Assembly (NCBI GenBank): GCA_037447655.1
Contig: JBBHKE010002013.1
Span: 1 to 64,000, forward strand
Source of the DNA: Zygnema cylindricum
Lineage: Eukaryota; Streptophyta; Zygnematophyceae; Zygnematales; Zygnemataceae
Direction of reading: 5' to 3'
DNA: 64,000 bases
Shown here: positions 45,201-53,865 of the stretch, piece by piece
Numbering within the stretch: position 1 is the stretch's first letter
Layout of the letters: the number at the start of each line of letters is the position of its first letter
Position numbers and translations under genes: made by a program
The notes under the pieces: generated by a model
Told to the model about the DNA's origin: nothing
Seen by the model: the letters and a program-made list of their open reading frames with translations, nothing else
The model's database searches: none

Positions 45201-46694
45201 TTTTTTCAATTTATATTTTTTCTTAAGTTTATTTTCTTAACAAAATAAATCTTTTCAGGTTTGCATCATAAGGGGAGACGCGGTCAATCCTGGACCTTGC
45301 GTGAAAACCTTTGTCGTACGGAAAGGACAAAGCTGTAGTTCTATAATAAATACAAATTTTACGGGAAATATAACTCAGTTTTATTGGCTCAATCCTGGAG
45401 TATATTGCGGAAAGTTGTTTACTTCTATCGAATTCGACGGAGATCAAGCCCCACAACAAGAGGTAGTTCATAAATCAATTTATTTCTACAGACAGGAATT
45501 AGCATATTAACATCCAAAAAGAGATAATTTATAAACCCTTTTGAACTGGAAATTAACATATTAATATAGAACAAGGGGTATCCGATGTGCCCATTATTTT
45601 ACTATCGGGCATAATTAACATACTAACACAACAAGAGATTTTACTAGCATACTAGTGCACGACAAAAGGTTTTTATAAACCCATTATTACAGTAAATGTA
45701 TAATAATCAACATATTAACAAACAAAAACCGATACTTCAGGAACCCATGTTTATTACAAATGGGTTTTTACATATAATAACAACAAAGATATTTCATAAA
45801 CCTGTTTGTAAAACAGAGGTATTAGATTAACGTTAATATGTCAGCAAACCAACATGATTCACAGGCTTTTTATTCTTTTAATGAAAAAAGTTGAAATTTT
45901 GGGCAAAATTTGAGATTTATTAATTTAAGGATTAAAAAATTAGTACCCATTTTGAGCAAACAAAAAAATTAAAGATGTTCACTTCCCATAACAATTCAAT
46001 TTTCCTAATAAAGGTCCAAAATTGACCAATTTAAAGAAGAAACAACGAAATTTTCCATAACGTGCCAAAAACGCTCAAACAAATCCACTTTAAGATGCTT
46101 ATTTTCCTTCTTGATATTTTTACAATTTGAAAACTTTACGAAAATATACAAAAATGGAGGCCAAATTTTGCTCAATCGTAATTTTACTTGAAAGAAACTG
46201 GGGAACGTCATGTTTTCCTGTTTCCAATATTGTTATTGTTTCACTCTTTTTATGGGTAAGTTACAGTTACAAACTAAGATTAACTCAACATTCATAGTTC
46301 ATACGAAACCTTTGCATATAAATGATGTTCAAATCCTACATTTGAAAAATAAAACAAAAAGGAAAGTTGTTCAGGAACTTTAAAATAACTCGGAGTTTAT
46401 GTGTAATGGTTGTAAAGCTCTTTCTTCCTCACTCTCTCCTTCTCCCTCTCTCTCTACCCCCCCTTTTTTGTGCAGATATGTTTGGAGTCCGTCTTTTCTG
46501 TTGGTACGGTCGTAAAGAGTTGCCCAACTACAACCTGTCCAAGAAAACCAACGGATAATTGCAAAAGTATAAAAAAGTCATATTTTGAGAACACCGGAGA
46601 GTCTTTCAAATCTTTAAACAAATTTGCTTGCACGGACAACAAGCTTAAAGGTCTTGTTCGAGTTTGCGTTCCAAAAGGCAAAGGATGTTCATAG
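29813..46694 (+). CDS. Secreted PAN-EGF-LysM protein, seven exons, 448 aa
   Basis: Exons 29813-30284, 38065-38199, 41864-41982, 43991-44080, 44525-44632, 45259-45462 and 46476-46694 join in phases 1,1,0,0,0,0 to give 1344 coding bases plus TAG. Residues 1-30 are a signal peptide (hydrophobic core, VWA cleavage site). A PAN/apple domain spans about 71-156 with six Cys and the CWLK motif; an EGF domain spans 161-200 with six Cys. LysM domains lie at about 213-260, 267-312 and 325-380, and a degenerate one at 402-442. Many N-glycosylation sequons; no membrane anchor or kinase. LysM families bind chitin-type or peptidoglycan oligosaccharides, so an apoplastic glycan-binding role is inferred. All introns are GT-AG. 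I do not recognise a named orthologue. Confidence 0.9.
30285..33190 (+). other. Intron 1, first part
   Basis: AT-rich intronic DNA. No exon, element or RNA recognised; open stretches at 31826-32059 and 32606-32914 show no domain. Confidence 0.5.
33380..33660 (-). pseudogene. copia integrase core fragment
   Basis: On minus, in two frames: LDNEGEF (second catalytic Asp region of integrase), then EYGIQLQYIAPYS, ESNGIVDKNNHAFKEM and VHSMIHESD, corresponding to the NGVVERKNR region with the third acid changed. Too broken to act. Confidence 0.75.
33943..34209 (-). pseudogene. copia gag zinc-knuckle region
   Basis: Two consecutive knuckle-like units: YFHGGKLGHFSVSC and FQFYNKQGYISPKYC, each keeping the last Cys but missing one or more ligands. 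They are followed by a Gly-rich stretch (GGCGGGRHGGHDGCGG) from a local repeat. Not an independent glycine-rich gene. Confidence 0.7.
34550..34960 (-). pseudogene. copia gag fragment
   Basis: Minus-strand pieces resemble UBN2 gag: KFLTHKYAHECWTALENQF followed by LKIKLSESINEFLKRYN. Several stops between pieces. It lies upstream (in element sense) of the zinc knuckles, as expected. Confidence 0.6.
35380..35393 (-). promoter_or_regulatory. PBS of intronic copia (3'-end tRNA-iMet type)
   Basis: Minus strand reads GTGGTACCAGAGCC, close to the common plant PBS TGGTATCAGAGC complementary to the 3' end of initiator tRNA-Met. It sits beside the LTR end at 35395. Confidence 0.75.
35395..35882 (-). repeat. 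5' LTR of intronic copia
   Basis: 488 bp, TG...CA in both directions: minus sense starts TGTTAGGTACAATTGTGG and ends TTTTGATCCATCA before the PBS. A related, opposite-strand copy begins at 37116. Confidence 0.78.
35883..37110. repeat. CT-rich low-complexity tract, intron 1
   Basis: About 1.2 kb dominated by CTCTCCCT-type units on the plus strand. It produces long Ser/Pro/Leu ORFs on plus and Arg/Glu/Gly ORFs on minus, none of which is a gene. Confidence 0.9.
37116..37395 (+). repeat. LTR fragment, opposite orientation to 35395
   Basis: TGGTAGGTACAATTGTGTAA, then TTTAGCTCTTTTATTAAATG and GGTCATGTGACGTTTG, aligning with the reverse complement of 35395-35882. The copy fades out near 37395 where CT-rich sequence resumes. 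Confidence 0.7.
37396..38015. repeat. CT-rich low-complexity tract, intron 1 end
   Basis: Second CTCCCT tract, ending about 50 bp before exon 2. It may serve as an over-long polypyrimidine region for the acceptor at 38064. Confidence 0.85.
38065..38199 (+). CDS. Exon 2: EGF domain
   Basis: 135 bp, symmetric phase 1-1. A whole six-cysteine EGF module, spacing C-x7-C-x4-C-x8-C-x1-C-x14-C, with core NPCGVGICVNSRGDYTCIC. Acceptor is CACACAG; donor is CTT followed by GTGAGT. No clear calcium-binding D/N-x-D/N-E motif precedes the first Cys. Confidence 0.92.
40462..40508. repeat. 47-bp R-C hairpin (termini only)
   Basis: TACACCGTGTATCGCTATTA and TAATAGTGATACTCGGTGTA flank a 7-bp centre, so the whole element is two R-C termini back to back. 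It would fold into a near-perfect stem. Confidence 0.75.
41380..41586. mobile_element. R-C short-form MITE, complete
   Basis: 207 bp from TAAACCGCTAATCGTTGTTA to AACGATTAGCGGTGTA; interior CATCTTTTCTTCGTGCACAC and CAATAGGAAGCTGAGAATC as at 4311. Lies about 280 bp before exon 3. Confidence 0.7.
41864..41982 (+). CDS. Exon 3: LysM 1, first part
   Basis: Residues 204-242: a short linker then YYTIPQGFNITCYTIYNVYG and NQTDFIAQNP. The acceptor TTCTTTTGCAG and donor GTAAGT are strong. Ends exactly after the conserved Asn-Pro of the LysM fold, phase 0. Confidence 0.9.
41983..43990 (+). other. Intron 3
   Basis: 2.0 kb; more than half is the GTN trinucleotide tract listed separately. A G9 run lies near 42478-42486. 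Confidence 0.75.
42890..43915. repeat. GTN trinucleotide tract in intron 3
   Basis: About 1 kb of imperfect GTC/GTT/GTA/ATC triplets. Open in several frames, giving Val/Ile-rich peptides on plus and Asp/Asn- or Thr/Met-rich ones on minus. The triplet bias, not selection, explains the ORFs. Confidence 0.88.
43991..44080 (+). CDS. Exon 4: LysM 1 end and LysM 2 start
   Basis: Residues 243-272: GLDCTRFLNANTTVNVTKG completes LysM 1 (NP-GLDC junction), and LTYAVQE opens LysM 2. Acceptor AAAAACAG, donor GTAAAT. Phase 0 on both sides. Confidence 0.88.
44081..44524 (+). other. Intron 4
   Basis: 444 bp, AT-rich, with an A14 run near 44375. Ends TTTTTCCAAG. Confidence 0.8.
44525..44632 (+). CDS. Exon 5: LysM 2 core
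   Basis: 36 codons, too short to be noticed as an ORF. NDTCSSISKSFNI, then NPSLNCSQLQIFQQ, the typical second half of a LysM. Phase 0 at both ends, so it joins exon 4 (YAVQE) and exon 6 (VCII) without a frame break. Donor CAA followed by GTATTG. Confidence 0.86.
44633..45258 (+). other. Intron 5
   Basis: 626 bp, T-rich, ending CTTTTCAG. Nothing else recognised. Confidence 0.8.
45259..45462 (+). CDS. Exon 6: LysM 2 end and LysM 3
   Basis: 68 codons. VCIIRG closes LysM 2; KTFVVRKGQSCSSIINTNF and TQFYWLNPGVYCGKLF form LysM 3. Acceptor CTTTTCAG, donor GAG followed by GTAGTT. Confidence 0.9.
45463..46475 (+). other. Intron 6
   Basis: 1.01 kb, AT-rich; ends with a CT/T-rich tract and the acceptor TTGTGCAG. 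Nothing else recognised. Confidence 0.8.
46476..46694 (+). CDS. Exon 7: LysM 3 end and degenerate LysM 4
   Basis: 72 codons and TAG. ICLES closes LysM 3; CPTTTCPRKPTDNCKSIKKS and SLNKFACTDNKLKGLVRVCV follow. The latter keeps the Cys-x-x-Ile, LN-x-F and final VCV of a LysM but lacks the opening Tyr-x-Val strand. Ends KGKGCS; no GPI or membrane signal. Confidence 0.88.
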   Translation: MCLESVFSVGTVVKSCPTTTCPRKPTDNCKSIKKSYFENTGESFKSLNKFACTDNKLKGLVRVCVPKGKGCS

Positions 46695-47090
46695 AGTGAG
46701 TCGTGAAAGAACGTGAAGATGGATAAGCTTGGATGTAAGGTTTTTGGATTGATATAGGAAAGTTTCTATACTCACTACTGGAGAATTCGCCGAATAGTTA
46801 TAGTTTAAAGAAAGGGAAACAACTATAAAGACTTGGAATGTGAGAAGAAATGACGAGAGGATGGGAGGGAGGGAGTGAGAGTCAGAGAGAGGATAAGAAA
46901 ACCTTCAACCCATTATGTTAAATAGGTTAAAGTGTCCTTTTGCGCAAGAAGATTTCCGAACGCGTGGAGACTTCTATTTTGTCACGATTTTGCGCATTTT
47001 TCAATTTACAATGGATACCTTATATTTCAGATTTTAACTTCAGTGGTATGTGTAATTGCATCAAGTAAGAAAATTCTAAACTAACGTTTC
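46695..47090. other. 3' flank of host gene
   Basis: Probable 3' UTR and downstream DNA. I do not see a clear polyadenylation signal. Confidence 0.4.
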
Positions 47091-47650
47091 ATAGGAGTGT
47101 ACCACAGGGAGTTGTACGAAGAAAAGGAAAATAACAAAACTACTTTCATAAAAATTTAAAATTGAGAACAGAGATACTGTTTGCACTGTTGCAGTGATGA
47201 TTTGAACTGCTACAAGTTTATGGAAATTTTTAACATTCATGTTACATTCATTTTCGTGGTGATCTACGGAACCACTAAGTGAATTGTGACTGGCATAAAA
47301 ATTGATCCCCCTAATATTTCAACCTAAGAATATATATATATATTTTTTTAAATGTGAGGTTTACGATATTTCATATTAGTCAAACTAGATGTAGAAATTT
47401 GCAGCTTTTCGTTTGCTATGGTCAGTTTCAAGCCCACTGCTTCCATGTCAGACTTTACTGTTTGGAGTTCACATATGCTATTTTAATCTGCATTTTGCAG
47501 TTTGTAGTCCACAATTTGAGATTGCCATTTGCATTTTGGCCTTCGGAGTTTGGAGTTTGGTGTTGGCAGTTTACGGTTTGTGTTCGCAGGGTTTTTTCTT
47601 GTTGTTTGCAGTTTGTTGTTTGCAGTTTGTTGTTTGCCATTTGGGCTTTG
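47091..47650 (+). repeat. R-F interspersed repeat, copy 1
   Basis: Blocks GGAGTTGTACGAAGAAAAG, GTGGTGATCTACGGAACCAC, TGATCCCCCTAATATTTCAA, GATGTAGAAATTTGCA and GGAGTTTGGTGTTGGCAG occur in reverse complement at 59265-59815. The distal part is a GTTTGCAGTTTGTTGTTT-rich degenerate array. Noncoding. Confidence 0.75.
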
Positions 47651-48299
47651 TAGTTAGGATTTTGTTGTTTGTTGCATGTAAGTCGCCGCAAGTTATTTGT
47701 CACTCTCAGTTTACGATTTGATGTTTGCTGATTGTAATCTGTCGATCGCAGTTCACGGCTTGTTCTTTGCCATTTGCAATTTTTTGTCTTCTGTTAGACG
47801 TTAGAGTTTACCGTTTTAAGTGTAAATAGTGTTTTTTTTGGAGATTCCATTTCCCGTTTACGTTTGCCTTAACTTTTACCATTTGGAGTCATTGTTTGAC
47901 TTTCTCCCTTCACACTTTGCAATCACCATTCCTAGTTAGACTATTTCTCATATCTTACATGACATTTTGCGTTCATTTTCCAAATTATGTGGAATATGGA
48001 GTTGCGAGCATTTGTATAGCACCAAATTGTTTTTCTTACATCTTATAAAGAAAAATCAACAAACTAGGCCACATTTAGTAATTGGGTTCCAATTCGAGCA
48101 CAACAGAATAAGGTAGGAGAAAATGAACTGAGTCTTTTAAAATATTCAAAACTTTTGCCTCCTTTTATGACAACTATTTTTTTACGTTTTCTCCTTTTTT
48201 ATCGTTACCTTTTTTTTTCTAATTTGTACTTTTGTTTTCCATCTCTTTTTTAATTCTCAGTTTCATTTCCGGTCTTCTTTTTCGGTTCTTGCTTAGTTT
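47651..48299. other. GTTTGC-rich and T-rich interval
   Basis: Continues the GTTTGCAG-type array to about 47780, then T-rich DNA. No gene. Confidence 0.45.
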
Positions 48300-48690
48300 A
48301 CTATTTCTTGTTTTTAGGAGTGCAAGCTTTTATCCTCCTTCGATCTTCAATTGCACTTATGAACCGTCGGCGTGTTCCAAAACTCCCTCAATGTGCTCCC
48401 TCGGGGTTTGTGAACTTGCGAGGTTGCTTTTCGTAGATCTTCAGTTATGTTGGGGTTTAATTAGGTCATTTTGGTTTACGCACCCTGTTGGGTCTTTCTT
48501 TTGGCGGTTGCTTCTTTGGGTGTCTTTGTTTTACCTGCCTTCTTTTTTTGTGTTCGTTGCCTTTGCCTTGCTTCCCATTTTTGCTTGCTTCCCTCCACAT
48601 GTAGTTTTTCAGTTTTAGCATTGCGCTCCTATTTGTTCCCATGGATGCAGATGGTTTACCATTGCGGTTTTTAATAAAGTCAATTTTTTT
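48300..48690 (+). repeat. R-E interspersed repeat, copy 1
   Basis: GGCGTGTTCCAAAACTCCCTC, then a ~250-bp T-rich body, ending GATGGTTTACCATTGCGG and AATAAAGTC followed by T10. The copy at 57588-57905 has the same start and end. The T-rich body gives a spurious 128-codon ORF. Confidence 0.6.
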
Positions 48691-48732
48691 TTTCGGTTAT
48701 TGGTTCAGTTTTTGGTTCTAATTTTTAAGATA

Positions 48733-49289
48733 ACACCATGAATCGCTATTAGTTTCAATAACACAAATAAATCGCACTTAAATTTTGACCTCAAACCTAA
48801 AATACAATTAATAATTTTTCTTTTTTTTTTACGTTAATAGAGGTACGGTTGAATTAGTGCCAATTACTCTAATTTGGACTATTTAAAATAGTGGTCTGCG
48901 AAATGTGTCTGTGCTAAAATTGGTAGTTGTGTCGGACAAGCGTACATAAAAAGTGTTAGAAAAAGGTGTCAACACTGTAAAGGGAGTGGGTCAACACGTG
49001 AAAGCACACTCAGATTTCATTCATAGTAAAAAAGACGGGGTAAATTGTGTGAACCTGTTCTCACAAACTTCGACTATGTGAAAACAAACTATATGTGAAA
49101 ACAAACTATATGTGAAAACAAACTATATGTGAACACAAACCATATCAGGTAATGTTTACAAATTAGTGTTAGGTGTATAAACAAGCGTTGATTTTGTTGG
49201 CTTTAAGCCTTTCTACCCAAAATAAAGTTAAAAATATTATTTTTTTATTTACGCTAATATTTTTTTCACAGTAATAGCGATTCATGGTG
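48733..49289. mobile_element. R-C long-form element, complete
   Basis: 557 bp between ACACCATGAATCGCTATTAG and TAATAGCGATTCATGGTG, next to TA. Interior parallels 2566-3240. Holds a 4-copy 18-bp tandem (ATGTGAAAACAAACTAT) at 49075-49140. No transposase. Confidence 0.78.
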
Positions 49290-49366
49290 TACCATCTACA
49301 AATAATATTTTATTACTACTAGTAAATAAATGCCCCTTACACAGGCATGAACTGTGTCGTGATTTT

Positions 49367-49535
49367 CATGCCCGTTTATCATGCCAGTTTATCATGCCCG
49401 TTTATCATGCCCGTTTACCATGCCCGTTTACCATGCCCGTTTACCATGCCCGTTTACCATGCCCGTTTATCATGCCTGTTTATCATGCCCGTTTATCATG
49501 CCCGTTTATTATGCCTGTTTATCATGCCCGTTTAC
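49367..49535. repeat. 13-bp satellite, 13 copies
   Basis: Thirteen contiguous units of CATGCCCGTTTAY, 169 bp in total, with a few substitutions. No spacers, so not a CRISPR array. Codes a 13-residue periodic ORF with no meaning of its own. Confidence 0.93.
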
Positions 49536-49881
49536 AGGTTGATAAAAAACAAATATCACGTATTTTCCCTCGTGCAATAAAAATCAAAATCGTGTGAAAC
49601 GGGTAAAATACATTTACTTGTTCGGATGACAAGTGTTACTTTAGCTTAAAACGAGCCTCGAGGTGATTTTGAGTCGAGATTGAAGATAAGTTGCTTCATG
49701 TGAAAGTGGGTTGCAAAAGAGAATTAGCCAATTGGAAAAACATATGATTTTTTATATGATGTAAATTGTACTTTTGATTTTTACACTTTGTTTGTATGAC
49801 AAAATAAAAATCGATACAAACTAGGATTTTTGAAGAAAATGACAAATAAAAACCCTTACTTTAGCACATGGGTACATAACC
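49536..49881 (+). mobile_element. R-B right-end fragment
   Basis: Ends CACATGGGTACATAACC followed by TTA, a mutated R-B right terminus; GAGGTGATTTTGAGT resembles the R-B interior. Confidence 0.45.
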
Positions 49882-50670
49882 TTAACAAGCAAAATTTAGC
49901 TCATTGCGGAGATTCAGAGTGGTATTGGAAGTGAGGTTCCGCGCACACTTTTATAGATTAGTAATTGGTTGAAAATAAGAGCCGTCACTTATAGCTACGA
50001 CATTTGTAGACGATGAAACCATGAAATTTTGTGACATTGGGAACGTCATGTTTTATGTGACATTATCGGTGTCGTGATTACTTGCGACGCTGTCGAGGTC
50101 ACTTTCTTGATAATTATTGATTTATTTTTCTTTTATTCTCTTAATCTGCAAATGTGGGAAGAGAGAGTGGGAGAAGGATATTGAGAAGCAAAGGCAGTGG
50201 AGTGTTTTGCACATGAAGTTGGAGGTCTAAACTCCAAACAAAATTTCTTTTTGCATCATTCACTCTTAACAATAGGAATCGTTTGAAACTGGTTGATGAG
50301 TTTTCCTGTCGAATGTTGGGATTCCAATTTGTTTTAAAATAACTGTTGTTAAGGTTGTTGGCGTTTAAGTGCCAAATCGAGTTTTGCACTATGTATCAAT
50401 GGGTCGAAAAATAGAAGATGGCCATCCGAAGTAAATAATTTGAGGATATATCAAATTGTGTTACAGTTTCTACACCTTTCGTATACGGTGAAATATTTTC
50501 TCAGTGCAACATTCAAATAAAAAGGAAAGAGAAAAAAATGTGCTTCTTTTCACGCATCGTTGCATTTTCACATGACGACAAGACTTAAGGTTTGTTCCTA
50601 TTCGGCTAAGCAAGGGACGTTTTCTATCATTTTCTTCAAAAAGTAAAAAATGCACCATGATTTTTTTTAA
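49882..50670 (+). mobile_element. R-B-like divergent segment
   Basis: Shows the R-B interior run of TTTTGTGACATTG, GAACGTCATG, GTGACATT and CGACGCTGTCGAGGTCAC, then CACATGACGACAAG. Termini not resolved. No gene. Confidence 0.4.
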
Positions 50671-50674
50671 ACCA

Positions 50675-50890
50675 CTCTCATCGCCTCTCCCCTCCACCCT
50701 TCCTCCTCTCTCGTAAACTCTCTCCCTTTCCCTCCTCCCTCCTCCCCTCCTCTCCTCTCTCCCCTCCCCTTACCCTCAATCCCTTTCCCCTCCTCTCCTC
50801 TCCCCTCCTCTCCTCGCCACTTTCCTCCTCCCCGCGCCTCTTTCCTCCTCTCCGCTCACGTCCTCTCGCCTTTCCTCTCATATCCTCTTC
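50675..50890. repeat. CT-rich tract
   Basis: CCTCTCCTC-type low complexity, about 215 bp, directly before an R-E copy. Confidence 0.85.
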
Positions 50891-50924
50891 TTCTCTTCCT
50901 TCGATCGGCTAGTGCAGTTATAGA

Positions 50925-51000
50925 TTGTCAGCGTGTTTCGAACTCCCTCAATGTGCTCACCTAGTGTTGGGGGACTTACGAGGCTGTTGTACCTATAGTC
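50925..51000 (+). repeat. R-E interspersed repeat, copy 2 (5' end)
   Basis: GTCAGCGTGTTTCGAACTCC and CACCTAGTGTTGGGGGACTT, near-identical to 57588-57650. Truncated by a copia remnant. Confidence 0.7.
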
Positions 51001-51323
51001 CAAATGTTCCCAGCTGTAATAATCTCATGTTGAGCATTAGCTTTCAAGTGGATAGTTTTCAGTGAAGTCTAAATTTCTGATGCCTTTTTCATCTTGATAT
51101 GTTACATAAGTAAATCCTCTAAAATCATTTAACTTTAAAAGATAACTTTAAAAGATGCAAAGCCTGATGATTTTTCCCACCATATGATGCATCAATTTTA
51201 GCAAGATTGCCATCAACTACATCAAATAGTTTAATCTGAGTAAAATAAGACTAAACAAAATCAGACCAATAAAGGTATTTCCTTCTATCAAAAACTAGAA
51301 TCCGTGAGGGCGGGCCCGTAACT
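51001..51323 (-). pseudogene. copia gag start, truncated
   Basis: Minus strand gives GPPSRILVFDRRKYLYWSDF, a stop, then LFDVVDGNLAKIDASYGG and KKASEI. These match UBN2 gag as in the nested element at 9386-9814. PBS at 51312-51323 is a mutated anticodon-arm site (AGTTACGGGCCC), and the start ATG has become ACG. Breaks off near 51000. Confidence 0.75.
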
Positions 51324-52158
51324 TGTTGTTTTATGGCTACTACACCCACTGAAGATGAAAATGGGGCAAGAGAAGTCATCACAGAATTAATACAAGCAAG
51401 AAACACTCACAGATGCTCAGAAAAGCATACAACTTTGGAACACAGCCAAAGACAAAATTGGCAACCAAATGACCTACAAATCTAAGACAATGTAGGTAAT
51501 GCAATTTGGAACACAAGTGCAAATTTACACAAAAATCTGCAATTAGATTTGATGCAACAAGTTCCTATCTTCTTAAATGGTTAAGTCCTACTCTTATACC
51601 TAAAATATCTATCCTTCTTAAAGCTAGTAGCCACTCACTATCGTAACCAAGGTAAGAAGGCATATTAGCCATGCATCAATAATATCTACCGAAACTAAAG
51701 AGGATATCTGTATATGTCAAGGTATGAGGTATGTCATACAAAATGGAACTGAGTCTTTAATCAAACAAAACACGCCCATGTACAAAACAGGGATATGTTA
51801 CGTCACACTATACTGTACAAAACACGTTAGATAATCATAGACGTCGTCTCGGTTGACCAGCGTCCATTGGCAACAAATCTTCGACGTCTATCTTTTAGAA
51901 GTTTCATCCATGATGAAACTTTGTGTGACACCTCGGTCTTTTGATGAATCTAAATCGTAGAACCGAATCTTGTGGAGTGTCTCATCTCACTTTGATGACG
52001 CGTGTCCCCCTAATGTGATACACAGTGTACTCCTTCACTATTCAGTGTCAGAATAATTATGGTACATATTGACAGGCTTTCACAAAGTAAACTAAGTACC
52101 CAAAAAGGACTCCCCTCACATTGGAGGCTTAGTGAGGACTAAAGCTTTCAAAACAACA
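51324..52158 (-). repeat. LTR related to the nested element
   Basis: 835 bp from TGTTGTTTTATGG to CTTTCAAAACAACA in plus coordinates; same termini as 6301-7438 and 9819-10930, and shares GAGGTATGTC and ACCATCTACC-like blocks. Older and more diverged. Confidence 0.75.
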
Positions 52159-52211
52159 TCGACAACTATCACTATTGATTTTATCAAGATAAGTTTCTTG
52201 CCAATAAGCAA

Positions 52212-53275
52212 TGTTAAAATTTGTGTATTTTCTAGGTCTGCATTTATTCTATGTGTTTGTTAGATGGTCTTGTCTAAGTCATCCATACTTGTCGTAGTCA
52301 CTGGAAGACAGAGATAGCCATGGCTGCCCCCATAGTCAGAAAGAAATAGGCAAATAGGCAGAAAAATAAATAGGTGACCAAAATACGAACTAGACAGGAT
52401 TTGAACCTGGGTCTATGGTTTACTATGTAGAGCTAAGCCTTATCGAATAGGGCGTTACCGAAACGATACACGTGACGGGTTTCAAAGATATATAAACATT
52501 AACGCAACAGCTACTTAACAGCATACTAACCAAAAGGAGCAATTCATGCATGTACGCGAATCTGAACCATGTAAAATATGTTTTGATCGGACGGCCGGTA
52601 TTATAGCCGCCACGCAAAGTGAGCTTTTGGCGGCATACGGAGATGGCGTCACGCAGTGCCACGTGGCGCCATATTATTTGATACCGGAGAAGATGGGATG
52701 AGGAACCATGGCTTCCGATTTGAAATGTGTCACCTTGTAGACCTTGTCGTACAATGGATGTACAATAAGTACATCGCCCATTGTACCTTCTTGTACTTTA
52801 TAGTGTTCCTATTAGACTAGGGTTTAGTAGTAGGTAGTCGTAAGTAGGCAGACGAAGACTTAGTGATATTTAGGTACCTCTCTCTAAGAGAGCTTGTAAC
52901 TATAAAGGTCATATTTGACCAGCCATAACTTAATGCACGGGTGAGCAAATTCAGTGATTCTTTTTGCTGCGGACTCACGGGAGTCCAAGCTACACAGGAG
53001 TGTTGTTGGTCAGAGTCTTTTCGTGCCAGGGTGGCACTTATTCAGTGGGAAAGTCAAAATGGGGAATACTGTCCAAAACACATATTCAAGCTTTGCATTC
53101 TGTGGTGGAACTGAGCACACAGAAGGTCTTCTCTTCACAGGGGTGAAGGTGTATTTGGGTTCTAATTGTCAAGGTATCAATCATTTGGGTTTATATCAAC
53201 TTGGATTCGGCACTATCTAGATTAGCTTCTTTTGGATCTGCGAATTCTTTGGGCAATGGAGCCCATAGAATTTCA
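52212..53275 (+). repeat. 5' LTR of copia 3
   Basis: 1064 bp from TGTTAAAATTTGTG to CATAGAATTTCA, directly before a PBS. Diverged member of the copia 1 LTR family (shares ATTTTCTAGGTCTG, GCCATGGCTGCC, GGGTGAAGGTG). Carries an antisense pol III B-box-like motif at 52394-52412. ORFs at 52954-53220 are LTR sequence. Confidence 0.85.
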
Positions 53276-53290
53276 CGTTATGGGCCCACC
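53276..53290 (+). promoter_or_regulatory. PBS of copia 3 (anticodon-arm tRNA-iMet type)
   Basis: CGTTATGGGCCCACC, one substitution from GGTTATGGGCCCACC at 16434. The gag ATG (53280-53282) is inside it. Confidence 0.8.
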
Positions 53291-53865
53291 ATCTAGGGTG
53301 CCTATGTTCGATGGAACAGACTTCACTTATTGGGAGTTTACAATGGAGGGATTGCTTTTCGAGAAGAACTTATGGGGAATTGTTTTGGGACAAGTGAGAT
53401 GTCCGCCACCTGGCATTGAAGGAGCTTACTATGGAGAACCATCTGAGGCTGCCCAAAATATCAACTGGAGTTTAGATGCAACGAAAGGTGAAAGCAAAAA
53501 CCTTTCCGTGGATGGGGATATAGGGGAGAAGGATAAAGGGACACCTATGATGAGGGGAGCTAGGCTCTTGGCTACCGTTGCACTTGTGGGGGTTATAACT
53601 GAACCAAAAACTGAAGAAAACGACAAGAAAATATGGGAATACAAAAACACTATAGCAAAACATCTCATACTTAGATACGTGTCTAAGTCTATAGCTATCA
53701 CTCATTTAAATCTAATGAAGTCTTCAGAAATTTGGGAAACACTAAGTCAGATTTATAAAAGTGAGACTATACAGAGGCAGCAGTTAGTAAAACAAGAAAT
53801 AGAGGCCTATGTTTATAAAGGCGGTAACATGATAGAGTTTTGCAATGATATTGTTGCGTTATATG
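53280..53865 (+). pseudogene. copia 3 gag, open but truncated
   Basis: Open from the ATG in the PBS for 195 codons: MGPPSRVPMFDGTDFTYWEF, LLFEKNLWGIVLGQVR, a polar middle, then SEIWETLSQIYKSETIQRQQ and GGNMIEFCNDIVALY. This is the UBN2 gag N-terminal two-thirds; no knuckle follows. The next LTR starts at 53866 and supplies the stop codon. It is the best-preserved gag of the copia 1 lineage here. Confidence 0.82.

Noticed and set aside
48232-48618. 128-codon Phe/Leu-rich ORF resembling a membrane protein
   Set aside because: It is the T-rich body of the R-E repeat; hydrophobicity follows from base composition.
49367-49535. CRISPR-like direct repeats
   Set aside because: Units are contiguous 13-mers with no spacers, in a eukaryotic setting.
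52394-52470. Possible tRNA gene on minus strand
   Set aside because: A B-box and T-arm are visible but no acceptor, D-arm or anticodon arm can be folded; kept as a B-box-like motif in an LTR.
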